This document shows positions 48,498 to 59,044 of a stretch of 64,000 nt of DNA, piece after piece. Made by a program: the position numbers and the translations under genes. The stretch comes from Pseudomonas huaxiensis (GTDB taxonomy: Bacteria > Pseudomonadota > Gammaproteobacteria > Pseudomonadales > Pseudomonadaceae), in the NCBI RefSeq assembly GCF_003231275.1, contig NZ_QKVL01000003.1:186001-250000 (forward strand), in the 5' to 3' direction. Position 1 is the stretch's first letter; each line of letters starts with the position of its first letter. Below the pieces are notes generated by a model, which worked only from the letters and a program-made list of their open reading frames with translations, made no database searches and was not told where the DNA came from.

Positions 48498-49507
48498 TAC
48501 CGGGCGCCCCTTGCCTGAACCAGCAGGTCTGAAAGTTGATGTACCGCCATGGCGTACATCACGCTGCGGTTATAGCGCGTGATCGCGTAGAAGTTCTTCA
48601 GGCCAAGCCAGTACTCGGGGCCGTTTTCGCCTTCAAGCCGGAAAGCGGTGACCGGCAGATCATCGCGCAGCGCATCATGACTCGACCAGCCCAATGCCCG
48701 CAACTCCCCCACCGTCTTGACTGGCTCGATGCCCGGGCTCAGGCCTTCGTCGACACGTTCGCCACGGACCATGGCACGACTGACCACCGGTTCGCCGGCA
48801 ACCCAACCGTGACGCTTGAAGTAGCTGGCGACGCTGCCGATGGCGTCGTCGGGGTTGTTCCAGATGTTGATGTGGCCGTCGCCGTCGAAGTCCACGGCGT
48901 AGGCGCGGAAGCTGCTCGGCATGAACTGCGGCAGCCCCATGGCACCGGCGTAGGAGCCCTTGAGGGTCAGCGGATCAATCTGCTCTTCGCGAGCCAGCAG
49001 CAGGAATTCACGCAGTTCCTTGCGGAAGAACGGGGCCCGCTGCGGGTAATCGAAGGCCAGGGTCGACAGCGCGTCGATGACCCGGTAGTTGCCGGTATTG
49101 CGGCCAAAGAAGGTCTCGACGCCGATGATCGAGACGATCACCTGGGCCGGTACGCCATATTCCTGCTCGGCGCGGGCCAGAGCGGCCTCGTGCTGGCGCC
49201 AGAAGTCCACGCCACGGGCGATGCGCGCGTCAGTGAGGAACATCGGCCGGTATTCTTTCCACGGTTTGACCCGCTCTGCGGGACGGGAAATCGCGTCGAG
49301 GATCGCCTGCTTGCGCTGGACATCGCGGAACACGCCCATCAACTGCTCACCGGCGAACCCGTAGTCACGGGTCATCTCGCCGACGAATTCGGCGACCTGG
49401 GGGGATCCATCGTAGTCGCCGGCGCTGGCCTGCTGCACGCCGCCGAACAGCCCGATAAGGCCCGCCAGAGGTACACAACGGGCCATCCAGCCACGCATTG
49501 CTTGCAT
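48497..49507 (-). CDS. mltB: Lytic murein transglycosylase B
   Basis: MltB family protein (336 residues; SltB1 in P. aeruginosa) with catalytic Glu in IIGVETFFGRNTG and SYAGAMGLPQFMPSS. A signal peptide ends near QQASA. The ATG with AAGGTG upstream is used rather than one 12 codons earlier, which overlaps rodA. It lies in the rod-shape cluster between rodA and rlpA. Confidence 0.92.
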   Translation of the reverse strand: MQAMRGWMARCVPLAGLIGLFGGVQQASAGDYDGSPQVAEFVGEMTRDYGFAGEQLMGVFRDVQRKQAILDAISRPAERVKPWKEYRPMFLTDARIARGVDFWRQHEAALARAEQEYGVPAQVIVSIIGVETFFGRNTGNYRVIDALSTLAFDYPQRAPFFRKELREFLLLAREEQIDPLTLKGSYAGAMGLPQFMPSSFRAYAVDFDGDGHINIWNNPDDAIGSVASYFKRHGWVAGEPVVSRAMVRGERVDEGLSPGIEPVKTVGELRALGWSSHDALRDDLPVTAFRLEGENGPEYWLGLKNFYAITRYNRSVMYAMAVHQLSDLLVQARGAR

Positions 49508-49524
49508 CAAGAAATTCACCTTAC

Positions 49525-50670
49525 TCAAACCTGCGCGATCCATTTGCGGTGGGTATGGATCGACATGAGAACGCCAAACGCTGACAGCAGCGTCACCAGC
49601 GAAGTTCCACCATAACTAATGAAGGGCAGCGGCACGCCCACGACGGGCAGCAACCCGCTGACCATGCCGATATTGACGAAGACATACACGAAGAAGGTCA
49701 TGGTCAGGCTGCCGGCCAGCAACTTGCCAAACAGGGTCTGGGCCTGGGCGGTGATCACCAGCCCGCGGCCGATCAGCAGCAAATAGATCAGCAACAGCGC
49801 GCAAATGCCCACCAGGCCGAACTCTTCGCCGAGCACGGCGATGATGAAGTCGGTGTGGCTTTCCGGGAGGAAGTCCAGGTGCGACTGGGTGCCCAGCAGC
49901 CAACCTTTGCCGAATACGCCACCGGAACCGATCGCCGCCTTCGACTGGATGATGTTCCAGCCGGTGCCCAGCGGGTCGCTTTCCGGGTCGAGGAAGGTCA
50001 GTACCCGTTGCTTCTGGTAGTCATGCATGACGAAGAACCACATCGCCACAGCCACTGGCACGGCCGCCGCCAGCACGCTGATGATCCAGCGCCAGCGCAG
50101 CCCGCCCATGAACAGCACGAACGCACCGGACGCGAGGATCAACAGCGCGGTGCCGAGGTCCGGCTGGCGAACGATGAGGATGAACGGCAGGCCGATCAGC
50201 ACCAGGCTGATCATTACGTGTTTCAGGTGCGGCGGCAGCGTGCGCTTGGCCAGGTACCAGGCGATGGTCGCCGGCATGATGATCTTCATGAATTCCGACG
50301 GCTGGAAACGAATCACCCCGGGGATGTTGATCCAGCGCGTCGCGCCCATGGCGTTGTGGCCCATGACGTCCACCACCACCAGCAGGATCACCCCGAACAC
50401 GTAGGCCAACGGCACCCAGCGCGCCATGAAGCGCGGTTCGAGCTGGGCAATGACGAACATCGAGACCAGGCCGATACCGAACGACGAGGCTTGCTTGAGC
50501 AGCAGGTCCCAGTTCTTGCCGCTGGCCGAATAGAGGACGAACAGGCTGCCGGCCGCGAGGGTCAGCAGCAGGATCAGCAAAGGGCCGTCGACATGGATGC
50601 GCTGCAGGAAGCTGGCGCGACGACGCATCACGTCCTCGCTGGAGAGCATGCGATCGAAATTACTCTTCAC
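49525..50670 (-). CDS. rodA: Rod-shape peptidoglycan glycosyltransferase RodA
   Basis: A SEDS family protein of 381 residues with about ten membrane helices and motifs TALLILASGAFVLFMGG, LGEEFGLVG and PFISYGGTSL. RodA polymerises glycan for cell elongation with PBP2, whose gene overlaps it by four bases (ATGA). Confidence 0.95.
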   Translation of the reverse strand: MKSNFDRMLSSEDVMRRRASFLQRIHVDGPLLILLLTLAAGSLFVLYSASGKNWDLLLKQASSFGIGLVSMFVIAQLEPRFMARWVPLAYVFGVILLVVVDVMGHNAMGATRWINIPGVIRFQPSEFMKIIMPATIAWYLAKRTLPPHLKHVMISLVLIGLPFILIVRQPDLGTALLILASGAFVLFMGGLRWRWIISVLAAAVPVAVAMWFFVMHDYQKQRVLTFLDPESDPLGTGWNIIQSKAAIGSGGVFGKGWLLGTQSHLDFLPESHTDFIIAVLGEEFGLVGICALLLIYLLLIGRGLVITAQAQTLFGKLLAGSLTMTFFVYVFVNIGMVSGLLPVVGVPLPFISYGGTSLVTLLSAFGVLMSIHTHRKWIAQV

Positions 50671-52562
50671 GGGGCCGGTTCCTGGGCAACGGTGGCGGAG
50701 GGGTCAGCGTATTCGGGTTTGAGACGGCCATGTTCGTCCAGCAGCCAGGCGTCCATCACCTGACGCAGCACCGGCGCGGCGACACCCGAGCCGGACTCGC
50801 CGTTCTCGACCATCACCGAGATGACGATGCGCGGATCTTCGGCCGGAGCAAAACCGACGAACAGGGCGTGGTCGCGATGGCGTTCCTGGACCTTGTTGCG
50901 GTCGTATTTCTCGCCCTGCTTGATCGCCACGACCTGGGCCGTACCACTCTTGCCGGCAATCCGGTACTGGGCGCCGACAGCGGCTTTGCGCGCGGTGCCG
51001 CGGGCGCCGTGCATCACCTGTTCCATGCCGTGGGTGACCTTGGCCCAGTCGGACTTGTCACGCAGGACGATGTCTTCCATCGGGTTCGGATCGACCGGCG
51101 GCTGGCCTTCGATGGTCTTGGCCAGGTGCGGGCGGATCCACTTGCCCTTGCTGGCGATCAGCGAAATGGCCTGAGCCAGTTGCAGCGGCGTGGCCTGCAT
51201 GTAGCCCTGGCCGATCCCGAGAATCAGCGTCTCGCCGGGGAACCAGGCCTGGCGGCGGGTGGCGCGTTTCCACTCGCGGGACGGCATCAGCCCCGGCGAT
51301 TCCTCGAACATGTCCAGCGCGACCTTCTGGCCGATGCCGAAGCGGTTCATGTAGCTGGACAGCTTGTCGATGCCCATCTTGTGCGCGAGGTCGTAGAAGT
51401 AGGTGTCGTTGGACCGCATGATTGCCGTGTCGAGGTCGACCCAGCCGTCACCGGTGCGGTTCCAGTTGCGGTATTTGTGATCGTAATTGGGCAGTTGGTA
51501 GTAGCCCGGGTCGAACACCCGCGTCGAGGCGTTGACCACCCCGGAATCGAGGCCGGCGACGGCAACGGCGGGCTTGATGGTCGAGCCCGGAGGATAGAGC
51601 CCGCGCAGCACGCGGTTGAACAACGGCCGGTCGATCGAGTCACGCAGCTCGGCGTAGGCCTTGAAACTGATGCCGGTGACGAACAGGTTCGGGTCGAAGC
51701 TCGGCTGGCTGACCATCGCCAGCACTTCGCCGGTTTTCGGGTCGAGGGCCACGATGGCGCCACGACGTCCGCCCAATGCGGCTTCGGCAGCTTCCTGCAG
51801 CTTGATGTCGAGGCTCAGGACGATGTCCTTGCCGGGAATCGGGTCAGTCCGCTTGAGCACCCGCAACACTCGGCCGCGGGCGTTGGTCTCGACTTCCTCG
51901 TAACCCACCTGGCCGTGCAACTCGGGCTCGTAGAAGCGCTCGATGCCGGTCTTGCCGATATGGTGGGTGCCGCTGTAGTTGACCGGATCGAGGACCTTCG
52001 CCTCTTTCTCGTTGATCCGTCCGACATAGCCGACCGAATGGGCGAAATGCGCCCCCTGTGGGTAATGCCGCACCAACTGCGCCACCACTTCCACACCGGG
52101 CAGGCGGAACTGGTTCACCGCAACCCGAGCGATCTGCTCCTCGGTCAGCTCGAACAGGATCGGCACCGGTTCGAATGGCCGACGCCCCTGTTTCATGCGC
52201 TTCTCGAACAGCGCGCGGTCATCCGGGGTCAGCTCCAGCACCTCGACGATGACGTCGAGGACTGCCTGCCAGTCGCCGGAACGCTCCCGGGTCATGCTCA
52301 GGCTGAAGCTGGGACGGTTGTCGGCGATGATCACGCCATTGCGGTCGAAGATCAGCCCGCGGGTCGGCGGAATCGGCTGCACATGCACCCGATTGTTCTC
52401 CGACAGCGTGGAGTGATACTCGTACTGGATCACCTGCAGGTAATACAGGCGGGCGATCAGCACGCAGATCAGCAGAAGGATCGCCACTGCACCGACCACG
52501 ACGCGGCTACGCACCAGACGGGCGTCTTTCTCGTGATCCTTGAGGCGAATCGGCTGCGACAT
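50667..52562 (-). CDS. mrdA: Penicillin-binding protein 2
   Basis: PBP2 (631 residues) has one N-terminal membrane anchor (about 20-42), a pedestal domain, and the transpeptidase motifs STIK, SND and KSGT. It cross-links peptidoglycan during elongation as partner of RodA. Confidence 0.96.
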   Translation of the reverse strand: MSQPIRLKDHEKDARLVRSRVVVGAVAILLLICVLIARLYYLQVIQYEYHSTLSENNRVHVQPIPPTRGLIFDRNGVIIADNRPSFSLSMTRERSGDWQAVLDVIVEVLELTPDDRALFEKRMKQGRRPFEPVPILFELTEEQIARVAVNQFRLPGVEVVAQLVRHYPQGAHFAHSVGYVGRINEKEAKVLDPVNYSGTHHIGKTGIERFYEPELHGQVGYEEVETNARGRVLRVLKRTDPIPGKDIVLSLDIKLQEAAEAALGGRRGAIVALDPKTGEVLAMVSQPSFDPNLFVTGISFKAYAELRDSIDRPLFNRVLRGLYPPGSTIKPAVAVAGLDSGVVNASTRVFDPGYYQLPNYDHKYRNWNRTGDGWVDLDTAIMRSNDTYFYDLAHKMGIDKLSSYMNRFGIGQKVALDMFEESPGLMPSREWKRATRRQAWFPGETLILGIGQGYMQATPLQLAQAISLIASKGKWIRPHLAKTIEGQPPVDPNPMEDIVLRDKSDWAKVTHGMEQVMHGARGTARKAAVGAQYRIAGKSGTAQVVAIKQGEKYDRNKVQERHRDHALFVGFAPAEDPRIVISVMVENGESGSGVAAPVLRQVMDAWLLDEHGRLKPEYADPSATVAQEPAP

Positions 52563-52579
52563 TGAAAAGGCTTACAGGC

Positions 52580-53047
52580 TTATTTGTGGTAAGGGTGCCC
52601 GGACAAAACAGTCCAGGCGCGATAAATCTGTTCGCCAATCAGTATCCGTACCAATGGGTGTGGCAGGGTCAGCGGAGACAGCGACCAACGCTGCTCGCTG
52701 CGCGCACAGACTTCCGGCGCCAGCCCTTCGGGGCCACCGACCATCAGGTTGACGGTACGCGAATCCAACCGCCAGCGGTCGAGCTCGACCGCCAGTTGCT
52801 CAGTGCTCCAGGGCTTGCCATGGACCTCCAGGGTGACAATCCGTTCCCCTGGCTGGACCTTGGCGAGCATGGCCTCGCCCTCCTGACGAATCAGGCGAGC
52901 GACGTCGGCATTCTTGCCCCGGGTGTTCAGCGGAATTTCCACCAGTTCCAGGGACAGCTCGGACGGCAGGCGCTTGGCATATTCATGCCAGCCTTCCTCG
53001 ACCCACTTGGGCATGCGCGAGCCGACCGCGATCAGGCGCAGACGCAT
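52580..53047 (-). CDS. rlmH: 23S rRNA pseudouridine-1915 N3-methyltransferase
   Basis: RlmH (155 residues), a SPOUT methylase, with [11 protein letters not shown] and [23 protein letters not shown], the knot that binds SAM. It methylates pseudouridine 1915 of 23S rRNA. It lies between mrdA and rsfS. Confidence 0.96.
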   Translation of the reverse strand: MRLRLIAVGSRMPKWVEEGWHEYAKRLPSELSLELVEIPLNTRGKNADVARLIRQEGEAMLAKVQPGERIVTLEVHGKPWSTEQLAVELDRWRLDSRTVNLMVGGPEGLAPEVCARSEQRWSLSPLTLPHPLVRILIGEQIYRAWTVLSGHPYHK

Positions 53048-53056
53048 GACGCTTCC

Positions 53057-53476
53057 TTATTCCCGGTCTTTGAGCTTGTCGGAATAGTCGTGGACGTTTT
53101 CCGGACTGTGGTGCTTGCCATCGGCAGCGCGGCTTTGCTCGGCGCCAGCCCACAGACGCTCCAGATCGTAGAACTGGCGCGCGGCGGCGGTCATCATGTG
53201 GACGATGACATCGTTCAGGTCCAGCAGGACCCAGTCGCTGTCACCCTTGCCTTCTTCGCCCAGCGGCATGACGCCCTTGGTCTTGACGAACTCGCGAACC
53301 TTTTCTGCCATCGCGTTGATCTGGCGATTGGAGGTACCGGTGGCGATGATCATGTAGTCGGTCAGGCTGTGCTTGTCGTGCACGTCGATGACCTGGATAT
53401 CCTGGGCCTTGACGTCTTCCAGGGCCGATTTGGTCAACTGGACCAGCTCTTCGCCGGTGATTTTCTGCTTGGTCAT
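53057..53476 (-). CDS. rsfS: Ribosome silencing factor RsfS
   Basis: A DUF143 protein of 139 residues (IVIDV-like core QVIDVHDKHSLTDYMIIATG, WVLLDLNDVIVHMM). RsfS binds uL14 and blocks subunit joining in starvation. The start MTKQKI is chosen five codons inside the longest frame. Confidence 0.93.
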   Translation of the reverse strand: MTKQKITGEELVQLTKSALEDVKAQDIQVIDVHDKHSLTDYMIIATGTSNRQINAMAEKVREFVKTKGVMPLGEEGKGDSDWVLLDLNDVIVHMMTAAARQFYDLERLWAGAEQSRAADGKHHSPENVHDYSDKLKDRE

Positions 53477-53527
53477 AAAAAACTCGTTCAACTCATTGAA
53501 TGAGGCGCCCGCGGGGCGCCTGCAGTT

Positions 53528-54181
53528 CTACGCACGGTAAAGGCCGTGCGTTTCGATATAGGCCAGTACTGCGTCCGGCACCAGGAACCTCACCGACTTG
53601 CCGCTGGCCAGCAGCTGTCGGATTTGCGTGGCGGACACCGAAAGTGGTGTCTGCCAAACGAACGAAATGTTCCCCGCCGGGCCGGACATGGCGGTGGGAT
53701 CGCTCTCCGAGCGCGCAGCCAGCAGGTTGCGCAACTCGTCAGGGGGCTCGACATCGGCATCCGGGCGTTGCAGCACCAGGATGTGACAATGTCGCAACAA
53801 TTCTTCCCAGCGATGCCAGCCGGGCAGGCCGCAAAAGGCATCCCAGCCCAGCAGCAGGAACAACTGGTCGTCGGCGCCCAACTCGGCGCGCATCGACTCC
53901 AGGGTGTCGATGGTGTACGACGGCTTGTCGCGGGCCAGCTCACGGGCATCCACGCTCAGCCGGTCAACACCTTCGACGGCGCAGCTGACCATCGCCAGAC
54001 GGTCCTGCGGCACCACATGCGGCGTATCGCGGTGCGGAGGCCGGGCGTTGGGCAGCAGGCGCACCTCGTCGAGCCCCATCAGCTCGACCACTTCCAGCGC
54101 ACTGCGCAGGTGGCCGATGTGCACGGGGTCAAAGGTGCCGCCAAGCACGCCGATACGCCGGACCGCCTGGGCCTTGCTCAA
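53528..54181 (-). CDS. nadD: Nicotinate-nucleotide adenylyltransferase
   Basis: NadD (217 residues) with the nucleotidyltransferase motifs [11 protein letters not shown] and SVSATQIR. It adenylates nicotinate mononucleotide in NAD synthesis. I start at a TTG one base after the proA stop because AGGAG lies ahead of it and the length then fits the family (about 214); an ATG inside proA would give 229 residues. Confidence 0.9.
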   Translation of the reverse strand: MSKAQAVRRIGVLGGTFDPVHIGHLRSALEVVELMGLDEVRLLPNARPPHRDTPHVVPQDRLAMVSCAVEGVDRLSVDARELARDKPSYTIDTLESMRAELGADDQLFLLLGWDAFCGLPGWHRWEELLRHCHILVLQRPDADVEPPDELRNLLAARSESDPTAMSGPAGNISFVWQTPLSVSATQIRQLLASGKSVRFLVPDAVLAYIETHGLYRA

Positions 54182-54182
54182 C

Positions 54183-55454
54183 TCAGCAGGACTCCTGTCC
54201 ACGCAACTGGCCGTCACCGACGACCACGTATTTCTCGCACGTCAGGCCTTCCAGCCCGACCGGGCCGCGAGCGTGCAGCTTGTCGGTGGAAATGCCGATT
54301 TCCGCCCCCAGACCGTATTCGAAGCCATCGGCGAAGCAGGTCGGGGTGTTGATCATCACCGACGCCGAATCCACTTCGGCCACGAAACGCCGGGCCTGGC
54401 CCTGGTGTTCGGTGACGATGGAGTCAGTGTGGTGAGAACCATAGTGATTGATGTGTTCGATGGCCGCCTCGACACCGTCGACGATGCGGATCGACAGGAT
54501 CGCCGCCAGGTACTCGGTGTGCCAGTCTTCCTCGGTCGCCGCGACGGCCTCGATGATCTGCCGGGTACGCTCGCAACCGCGCAGTTCGACGCCTTTTTCC
54601 CGGAACTGGCGGGCCATTTCCGGCAGGAACTCGGCTGCGACGGTAGCATCCACCAGCAGGGTTTCCATGGCACCACAGATGCCGTAGCGGTAGGTCTTGG
54701 CGTTGAAGGCGATGCGCCGGGCCTTGTCCAGTTCGGCATGCTCGCCGACATAAACGTGGCAAATGCCATCGAGGTGCTTGATGACTGGCACCCGGGCATC
54801 GCGGCTGATGCGCTCGATCAGGCCCTTGCCGCCACGGGGAACGATGACGTCGACGAATTCCGGCATGGTAATGAGCGCGCCCACCGCCTCGCGGTCGGTG
54901 ACTTCCACCACCTGGACCACTGCCGGCGGCAGGCCAGCCTCGGCCAGGCCGCGCTGGATACAGGCGGCGATGGCGCGGTTGGAGTGAATCGCCTCGGAAC
55001 CGCCGCGCAGGATGGTGGCGTTACCCGACTTCAGGCACAGACTGGCGGCGTCGATGGTCACGTTCGGCCGCGACTCGTAGATGATCCCGATCACACCCAG
55101 CGGCACCCGCATCTTGCCGACCTGAATGCCCGATGGCCGATAGCTCATGTCGCGGATCGCCCCGACCGGGTCCGGCAAAGTGGCCACCTGACGCAGACCG
55201 ACGATCATGCCGTCGATGCGTGCCGGGGTCAGCGCCAGACGATCGAGCATGGCCGGTTCCAGGCCATTGGCCCGGCCGGCGGCCAGATCGAGTTCATTGG
55301 CAGCGGACAGTTCGGTGCGAGCCGCGTCCAGCGCGTTGGCGGCAGCGTGCAGGGCGCGGTTCTTCTGCGCGGTGCTGGCACGGCCGATCACGCGGGACGC
55401 CTCACGGGCGGCGCGACCCAGGCGGGTCATGTAGTCAAGAACGGACTCAGTCAT
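54183..55454 (-). CDS. proA: Gamma-glutamyl phosphate reductase
   Basis: ProA (423 residues), an aldehyde dehydrogenase-fold enzyme with the catalytic cysteine in [15 protein letters not shown] and the SIVTEHQ region downstream. It makes glutamate semialdehyde in proline synthesis. nadD follows immediately. Confidence 0.95.
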   Translation of the reverse strand: MTESVLDYMTRLGRAAREASRVIGRASTAQKNRALHAAANALDAARTELSAANELDLAAGRANGLEPAMLDRLALTPARIDGMIVGLRQVATLPDPVGAIRDMSYRPSGIQVGKMRVPLGVIGIIYESRPNVTIDAASLCLKSGNATILRGGSEAIHSNRAIAACIQRGLAEAGLPPAVVQVVEVTDREAVGALITMPEFVDVIVPRGGKGLIERISRDARVPVIKHLDGICHVYVGEHAELDKARRIAFNAKTYRYGICGAMETLLVDATVAAEFLPEMARQFREKGVELRGCERTRQIIEAVAATEEDWHTEYLAAILSIRIVDGVEAAIEHINHYGSHHTDSIVTEHQGQARRFVAEVDSASVMINTPTCFADGFEYGLGAEIGISTDKLHARGPVGLEGLTCEKYVVVGDGQLRGQESC

Positions 55455-55579
55455 GGGGCTCAGTGTCTTGGCGGAGGGGAAAATCGGACGAGTATAACTG
55501 CGACAGGGTTATACGCCCAGCGGTGACAGGCGGATGGTAGGACGTGAGTCACAGGAATATGGCCCTTCCTCAAATCCGC

Positions 55580-55603
55580 GTAGGAGCGAGCTTGCTCGCG
55601 AAG
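55580..55603 (+). repeat. Single REP unit
   Basis: One copy of gtaggagcgagcttgctcgc between divergent proA and mpg, in a region otherwise without features. Confidence 0.7.
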
Positions 55604-55710
55604 GGGGGAGCGCAGCCGCCACAGACAGGCTGATAGCGTCTCTCCCGTTCAGCTTCGATAAAGGAAGAAGTTGCTATCATCGGCACTTCGTCCCCCTGCC
55701 CAAAACCACC

Positions 55711-56403
55711 ATGTCCCAGCCAGCGCCCTGCCCGCCCCGTGCCTTGCCCGACGCCTTTTTCGACCGCGACGCCCAGGTCCTCGCCAAGGACCTGCTGGGC
55801 AAAGTGATCCGCCATCGCCACGGCCCCTACTGGCTGTCGGCGCGGATCATCGAGACCGAGGCCTATTACCTCGACGAAAAAGGCAGTCACGCCTCGCTCG
55901 GCTATACCGAGAAACGCAAGGCGCTGTTCCTCGATGGCGGGCATATCTACATGTACTACGCGCGCGGCGGCGATTCGCTCAACTTCAGCGCCCAAGGGCC
56001 GGGAAACGCCGTACTGATCAAATCCGCCTTCCCGTGGGTCGATGCCGTCTCCGACAGCAACGCCCTGGCACAAATGCAGGTCAACAACCCGGACGCCAGC
56101 GGCGGGGTCCGCCCGATCGAGCGGCTCTGCAACGGGCAAACCCTGCTGTGCAAAGCCCTTGGCCTGAAAGTGCCGACCTGGGACGCCAAGCGCTTCGATC
56201 CAGAACGACTGTTTGTCGAGGACTGTGGAATCATCGTGCAACACATTATCCAGGCCAGCCGGCTGGGCATCCCCAAGGGCCGCGACGAACATCTGCCGCT
56301 TCGTTTCGTCGACGCCGAATACGCTCGTCACTGCACGCGGAACCCGCTGCGCCGCGGCCAAGTCGAAGGCCGCGACTTCTCTCTACTGACACAAGGAAAC
56401 TGA
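55711..56403 (+). CDS. mpg: 3-methyladenine DNA glycosylase (Mpg/AAG type)
   Basis: The 230-residue protein matches the AAG family: LAKDLLGKVIRHRHG, IIETEAYYLDEKGSHASLG with the active Glu, and YMYYARGGDSLN. It removes alkylated bases. The start MSQPAP fits the family; upstream codons overlap the REP. Confidence 0.92.
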   Translation: MSQPAPCPPRALPDAFFDRDAQVLAKDLLGKVIRHRHGPYWLSARIIETEAYYLDEKGSHASLGYTEKRKALFLDGGHIYMYYARGGDSLNFSAQGPGNAVLIKSAFPWVDAVSDSNALAQMQVNNPDASGGVRPIERLCNGQTLLCKALGLKVPTWDAKRFDPERLFVEDCGIIVQHIIQASRLGIPKGRDEHLPLRFVDAEYARHCTRNPLRRGQVEGRDFSLLTQGN

Positions 56404-56407
56404 CACG

Positions 56408-57724
56408 ATGGGCCCATGGCTCGACAGCCTGACCGGCTGGCTGACCGCGAACCCGCAATGGCTGGGCGTCGCGATTTTTCTGGTGGCCTGCATCGAATGC
56501 CTGGCCATCGCCGGGATCATCGTGCCCGGCACTGTCCTGTTGTTCGCGGTCGCCGTGCTGGCCGGCAGCGGCGCACTATCCCTGAGCGAAACCCTGCTGC
56601 TGGGCTTTCTCGGCGGATTGCTGGGTGATGCCATCTCCTACACCTTAGGGCGACGCTTCCACCAGAACATCCGGCGCTTGCCGCTGCTGCGCCATCACCC
56701 GGAATGGATTGGCAGCGCCGAAACCTACTTCCAGCGTTATGGCATCGCCAGTCTTCTGGTGGGCCGCTTCATTGGTCCGTTGCGACCGATGTTGCCGATG
56801 GTCGCCGGCATGTTCGACATGCCGTTGCCGCGCTTCATCGCTGTCAGCCTGATTGCCGGCGCTGGCTGGGCGGTGGCCTATCTGCTGCCGGGTTGGGCTA
56901 CCGGCGCGGCCATGCGCCTGCCATTGCCCGAGGGTTTCTGGACCCAGGCCGGCGTGGTCGCTGCGGGTTTGGCTGTGTTGATCGGAGTGAGCATCAACAG
57001 CAGCCTGCGCGCGCAGCCTCGCGGCACACGGCTGATCGCCGCGGTCAGTCTGGTCATGCTGGTGGCGCTGTTCATTGGCTTCCCGCACCTGAGCCAGTTC
57101 GATCAGGGCCTGATGACGCTGATCCAGGAGCACCGCAGCCATGTCCTGGACGGCAGCATCGTGCTGATCACCCGCCTCGGCGACTTCCGCACCCAGTTCA
57201 TCGTCGCCGGCGTACTGGTGGTGATGTTGCTGCTGGCGCGACAATGGCGCCCGGCGATCTTCGCCTGCACCACCCTGCTGGGCACGGCCCTCGCCAACTC
57301 CGCCACCAAGTGGTTCTTCGCCCGCGCCCGTCCGGAAGTGCTGACCGATCCGCTGACCACCTACAGCATGCCGAGCGGTCACAGTTCCGCTTCGTTCGCC
57401 TTCTTCCTGACCCTCGCCGTGCTGGCCGGCCGCAGCCAGCCACCGCGGATGCGCCTGACCTGGATTCTGCTGGGCTGCCTGCCAGCGCTGTCGATCGCGG
57501 TGTCGCGCGTCTATCTCGGTGTGCACTGGCCCACCGACATTCTCGCCGGTGGTCTGCTCGCCTGCTGCGTTTGCGCCATCAGTCTGGCACTGGTCCAGTA
57601 CCGCCAGCCGCTTACGGCCATGCCGCTGCGGGTCTGGTGGCTGATTCTGCCGGCGTGCGTTGGCGTGCTGGCGTTTTTCGCCCTGCACGCGCTACCGCAC
57701 GCTCTGCTGCGTTATCAGTACTGA
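56408..57724 (+). CDS. DedA/SNARE-associated domain fused to PAP2 phosphatase
   Basis: The first ~210 of 438 residues form a DedA domain (GLLGDAISYTLGRRFH, RYGIASLLVGRFIGPLRP), the family of undecaprenyl-phosphate and lipid flippases. The rest is a PAP2 membrane phosphatase with all three motifs: KWFFARARP, PSGHSSASF and SRVYLGVHWPTD. A linked flippase and lipid phosphatase would suit recycling of a polyprenyl or phospholipid carrier. Confidence 0.88.
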   Translation: MGPWLDSLTGWLTANPQWLGVAIFLVACIECLAIAGIIVPGTVLLFAVAVLAGSGALSLSETLLLGFLGGLLGDAISYTLGRRFHQNIRRLPLLRHHPEWIGSAETYFQRYGIASLLVGRFIGPLRPMLPMVAGMFDMPLPRFIAVSLIAGAGWAVAYLLPGWATGAAMRLPLPEGFWTQAGVVAAGLAVLIGVSINSSLRAQPRGTRLIAAVSLVMLVALFIGFPHLSQFDQGLMTLIQEHRSHVLDGSIVLITRLGDFRTQFIVAGVLVVMLLLARQWRPAIFACTTLLGTALANSATKWFFARARPEVLTDPLTTYSMPSGHSSASFAFFLTLAVLAGRSQPPRMRLTWILLGCLPALSIAVSRVYLGVHWPTDILAGGLLACCVCAISLALVQYRQPLTAMPLRVWWLILPACVGVLAFFALHALPHALLRYQY

Positions 57725-57727
57725 GGG

Positions 57728-58318
57728 TCAGGCGAAGAGTTCGCCCTGGATGCGGTCGAGCAGCGACTGGATAGCTACCAGGCGCTGGGTAGGAGAGTCG
57801 ATGGCGAGAAGCTTGAGCTTGTCCTCGTCATCGAACGGCAGCAGGTAGGCCAGTTGATTGGCCAGGGCCTGCTTGCCGGTGACCCGGCTGGCCATATCCA
57901 GGCCTGAAACCATCGGGTGTTCGGCCAACGCCATGAGCAGCGCCAGCAGGTCGTCATCCTCGTCGTCCAGCGGCGGGTCGTCCTGCTCATCCAGCCAGCG
58001 CACGTCAGCCACCAGCAGGTTGTCCTTGCGCACTTCGAAGTCATCGACCATGAAACGCCGTTCGCCCTTGACGCGAATGCCCAGCAGGCCGTTGTCCTGC
58101 TGCTGGAAATCCTCGATCAGTGCCTGGCAGCCGATGCCGGCGAACGACTCCGGCGCCTTGCCGACCTGCTCGCCCTCAAGGATGCACACCACGCCAAAGC
58201 CGCCGCCCTGCTTCATGCAGCGGCCGATCATGTCCAGGTAACGCGCCTCGAAAATCTGCAAGTCCAGGTTGCAACCGGGAAACAGCACGGTGTTGAGGGT
58301 AAACAAGGGCAACGTCAT
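57728..58318 (-). CDS. LON substrate-binding domain protein
   Basis: A 196-residue protein with only the N-terminal LON domain (LPLFTLNTVLFPGCNLDLQIFEARYLDMIGR split motif) and no ATPase or protease part. Stand-alone LON-domain proteins are common in Proteobacteria and their role is unknown. It overlaps nothing and lies ten bases after lrgB in the same direction. Confidence 0.88.
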   Translation of the reverse strand: MTLPLFTLNTVLFPGCNLDLQIFEARYLDMIGRCMKQGGGFGVVCILEGEQVGKAPESFAGIGCQALIEDFQQQDNGLLGIRVKGERRFMVDDFEVRKDNLLVADVRWLDEQDDPPLDDEDDDLLALLMALAEHPMVSGLDMASRVTGKQALANQLAYLLPFDDEDKLKLLAIDSPTQRLVAIQSLLDRIQGELFA

Positions 58319-58327
58319 TACAGGTCC

Positions 58328-59044
58328 TCAGGCTACCAGGCTGACCGCCAACGGCAGGAACACCGCGGTAGCCACACCCATCAAGCTCATGGCCAGGGCT
58401 GCGAACGCCCCGCACTCTTCACTTTCCTGCAGCGCCACCGAGGTGCCCACGGCGTGCGCCGTCAGGCCCAGCGCCATGCCCCGGGCCTCGGGGCTGTTCA
58501 CACCCAGCAGCGACAACAGTGCCGGGCCGAAAATCGCCCCGATCACGCCGGTGATCAGCACGAATACCGCAGCCAGCGCAGCGACACCACCGATCTGCTC
58601 GGCCACCAGCATGGCGATCGGCGAGGTCACCGACTTCGGCGCGAGGGTCATCAGGATCATGTGCTCGGCACCGAACCACCAGCCCAGCAACAGGCAGATA
58701 GCGGTAGCAAACACACCTCCGACTATCAGCGTAGTAAAGGTCGGCCAGAACAGTTGGCGGATCCGCCGCAGGTTCAGATAGAGCGGCACGGCCAGGGCGA
58801 CCGTGGCGGGCCCCAGCAGGATGTTCATGATTTCAGTGCTCTTGCGGTACTCGGCGTAGGTCAGGCCGCAACTGAGCAACACCCCGATCACCACCAGCAT
58901 CGAAACCAGCACCGGCTGGAGAAACAGCCAGCGGGTCTTTTCATACGCGGCGATCACCAGTTGGTAGGCGCCCAGGGTGATACCGATGCCGAACAGCGGA
59001 TGGTGGATAACGGCCTGCACCGCACCTTGCCAGTCGATACTCAT
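58328..59044 (-). CDS. lrgB: LrgB/CidB family membrane protein
   Basis: A 238-residue protein with several helices and the family motifs ALAPKSVTSPIAM and ARGMALGLTAHAVGT. LrgAB/CidAB pairs act in murein hydrolase control and in pyruvate uptake in some bacteria. It overlaps lrgA by four bases. Confidence 0.9.
   Translation of the reverse strand: MSIDWQGAVQAVIHHPLFGIGITLGAYQLVIAAYEKTRWLFLQPVLVSMLVVIGVLLSCGLTYAEYRKSTEIMNILLGPATVALAVPLYLNLRRIRQLFWPTFTTLIVGGVFATAICLLLGWWFGAEHMILMTLAPKSVTSPIAMLVAEQIGGVAALAAVFVLITGVIGAIFGPALLSLLGVNSPEARGMALGLTAHAVGTSVALQESEECGAFAALAMSLMGVATAVFLPLAVSLVA

Noticed and set aside
53500..53521. GC-rich hairpin between nadD and rsfS as a terminator
   Set aside because: No T-run follows closely and the genes are normally co-transcribed, so I treat it as undecided and leave it out.
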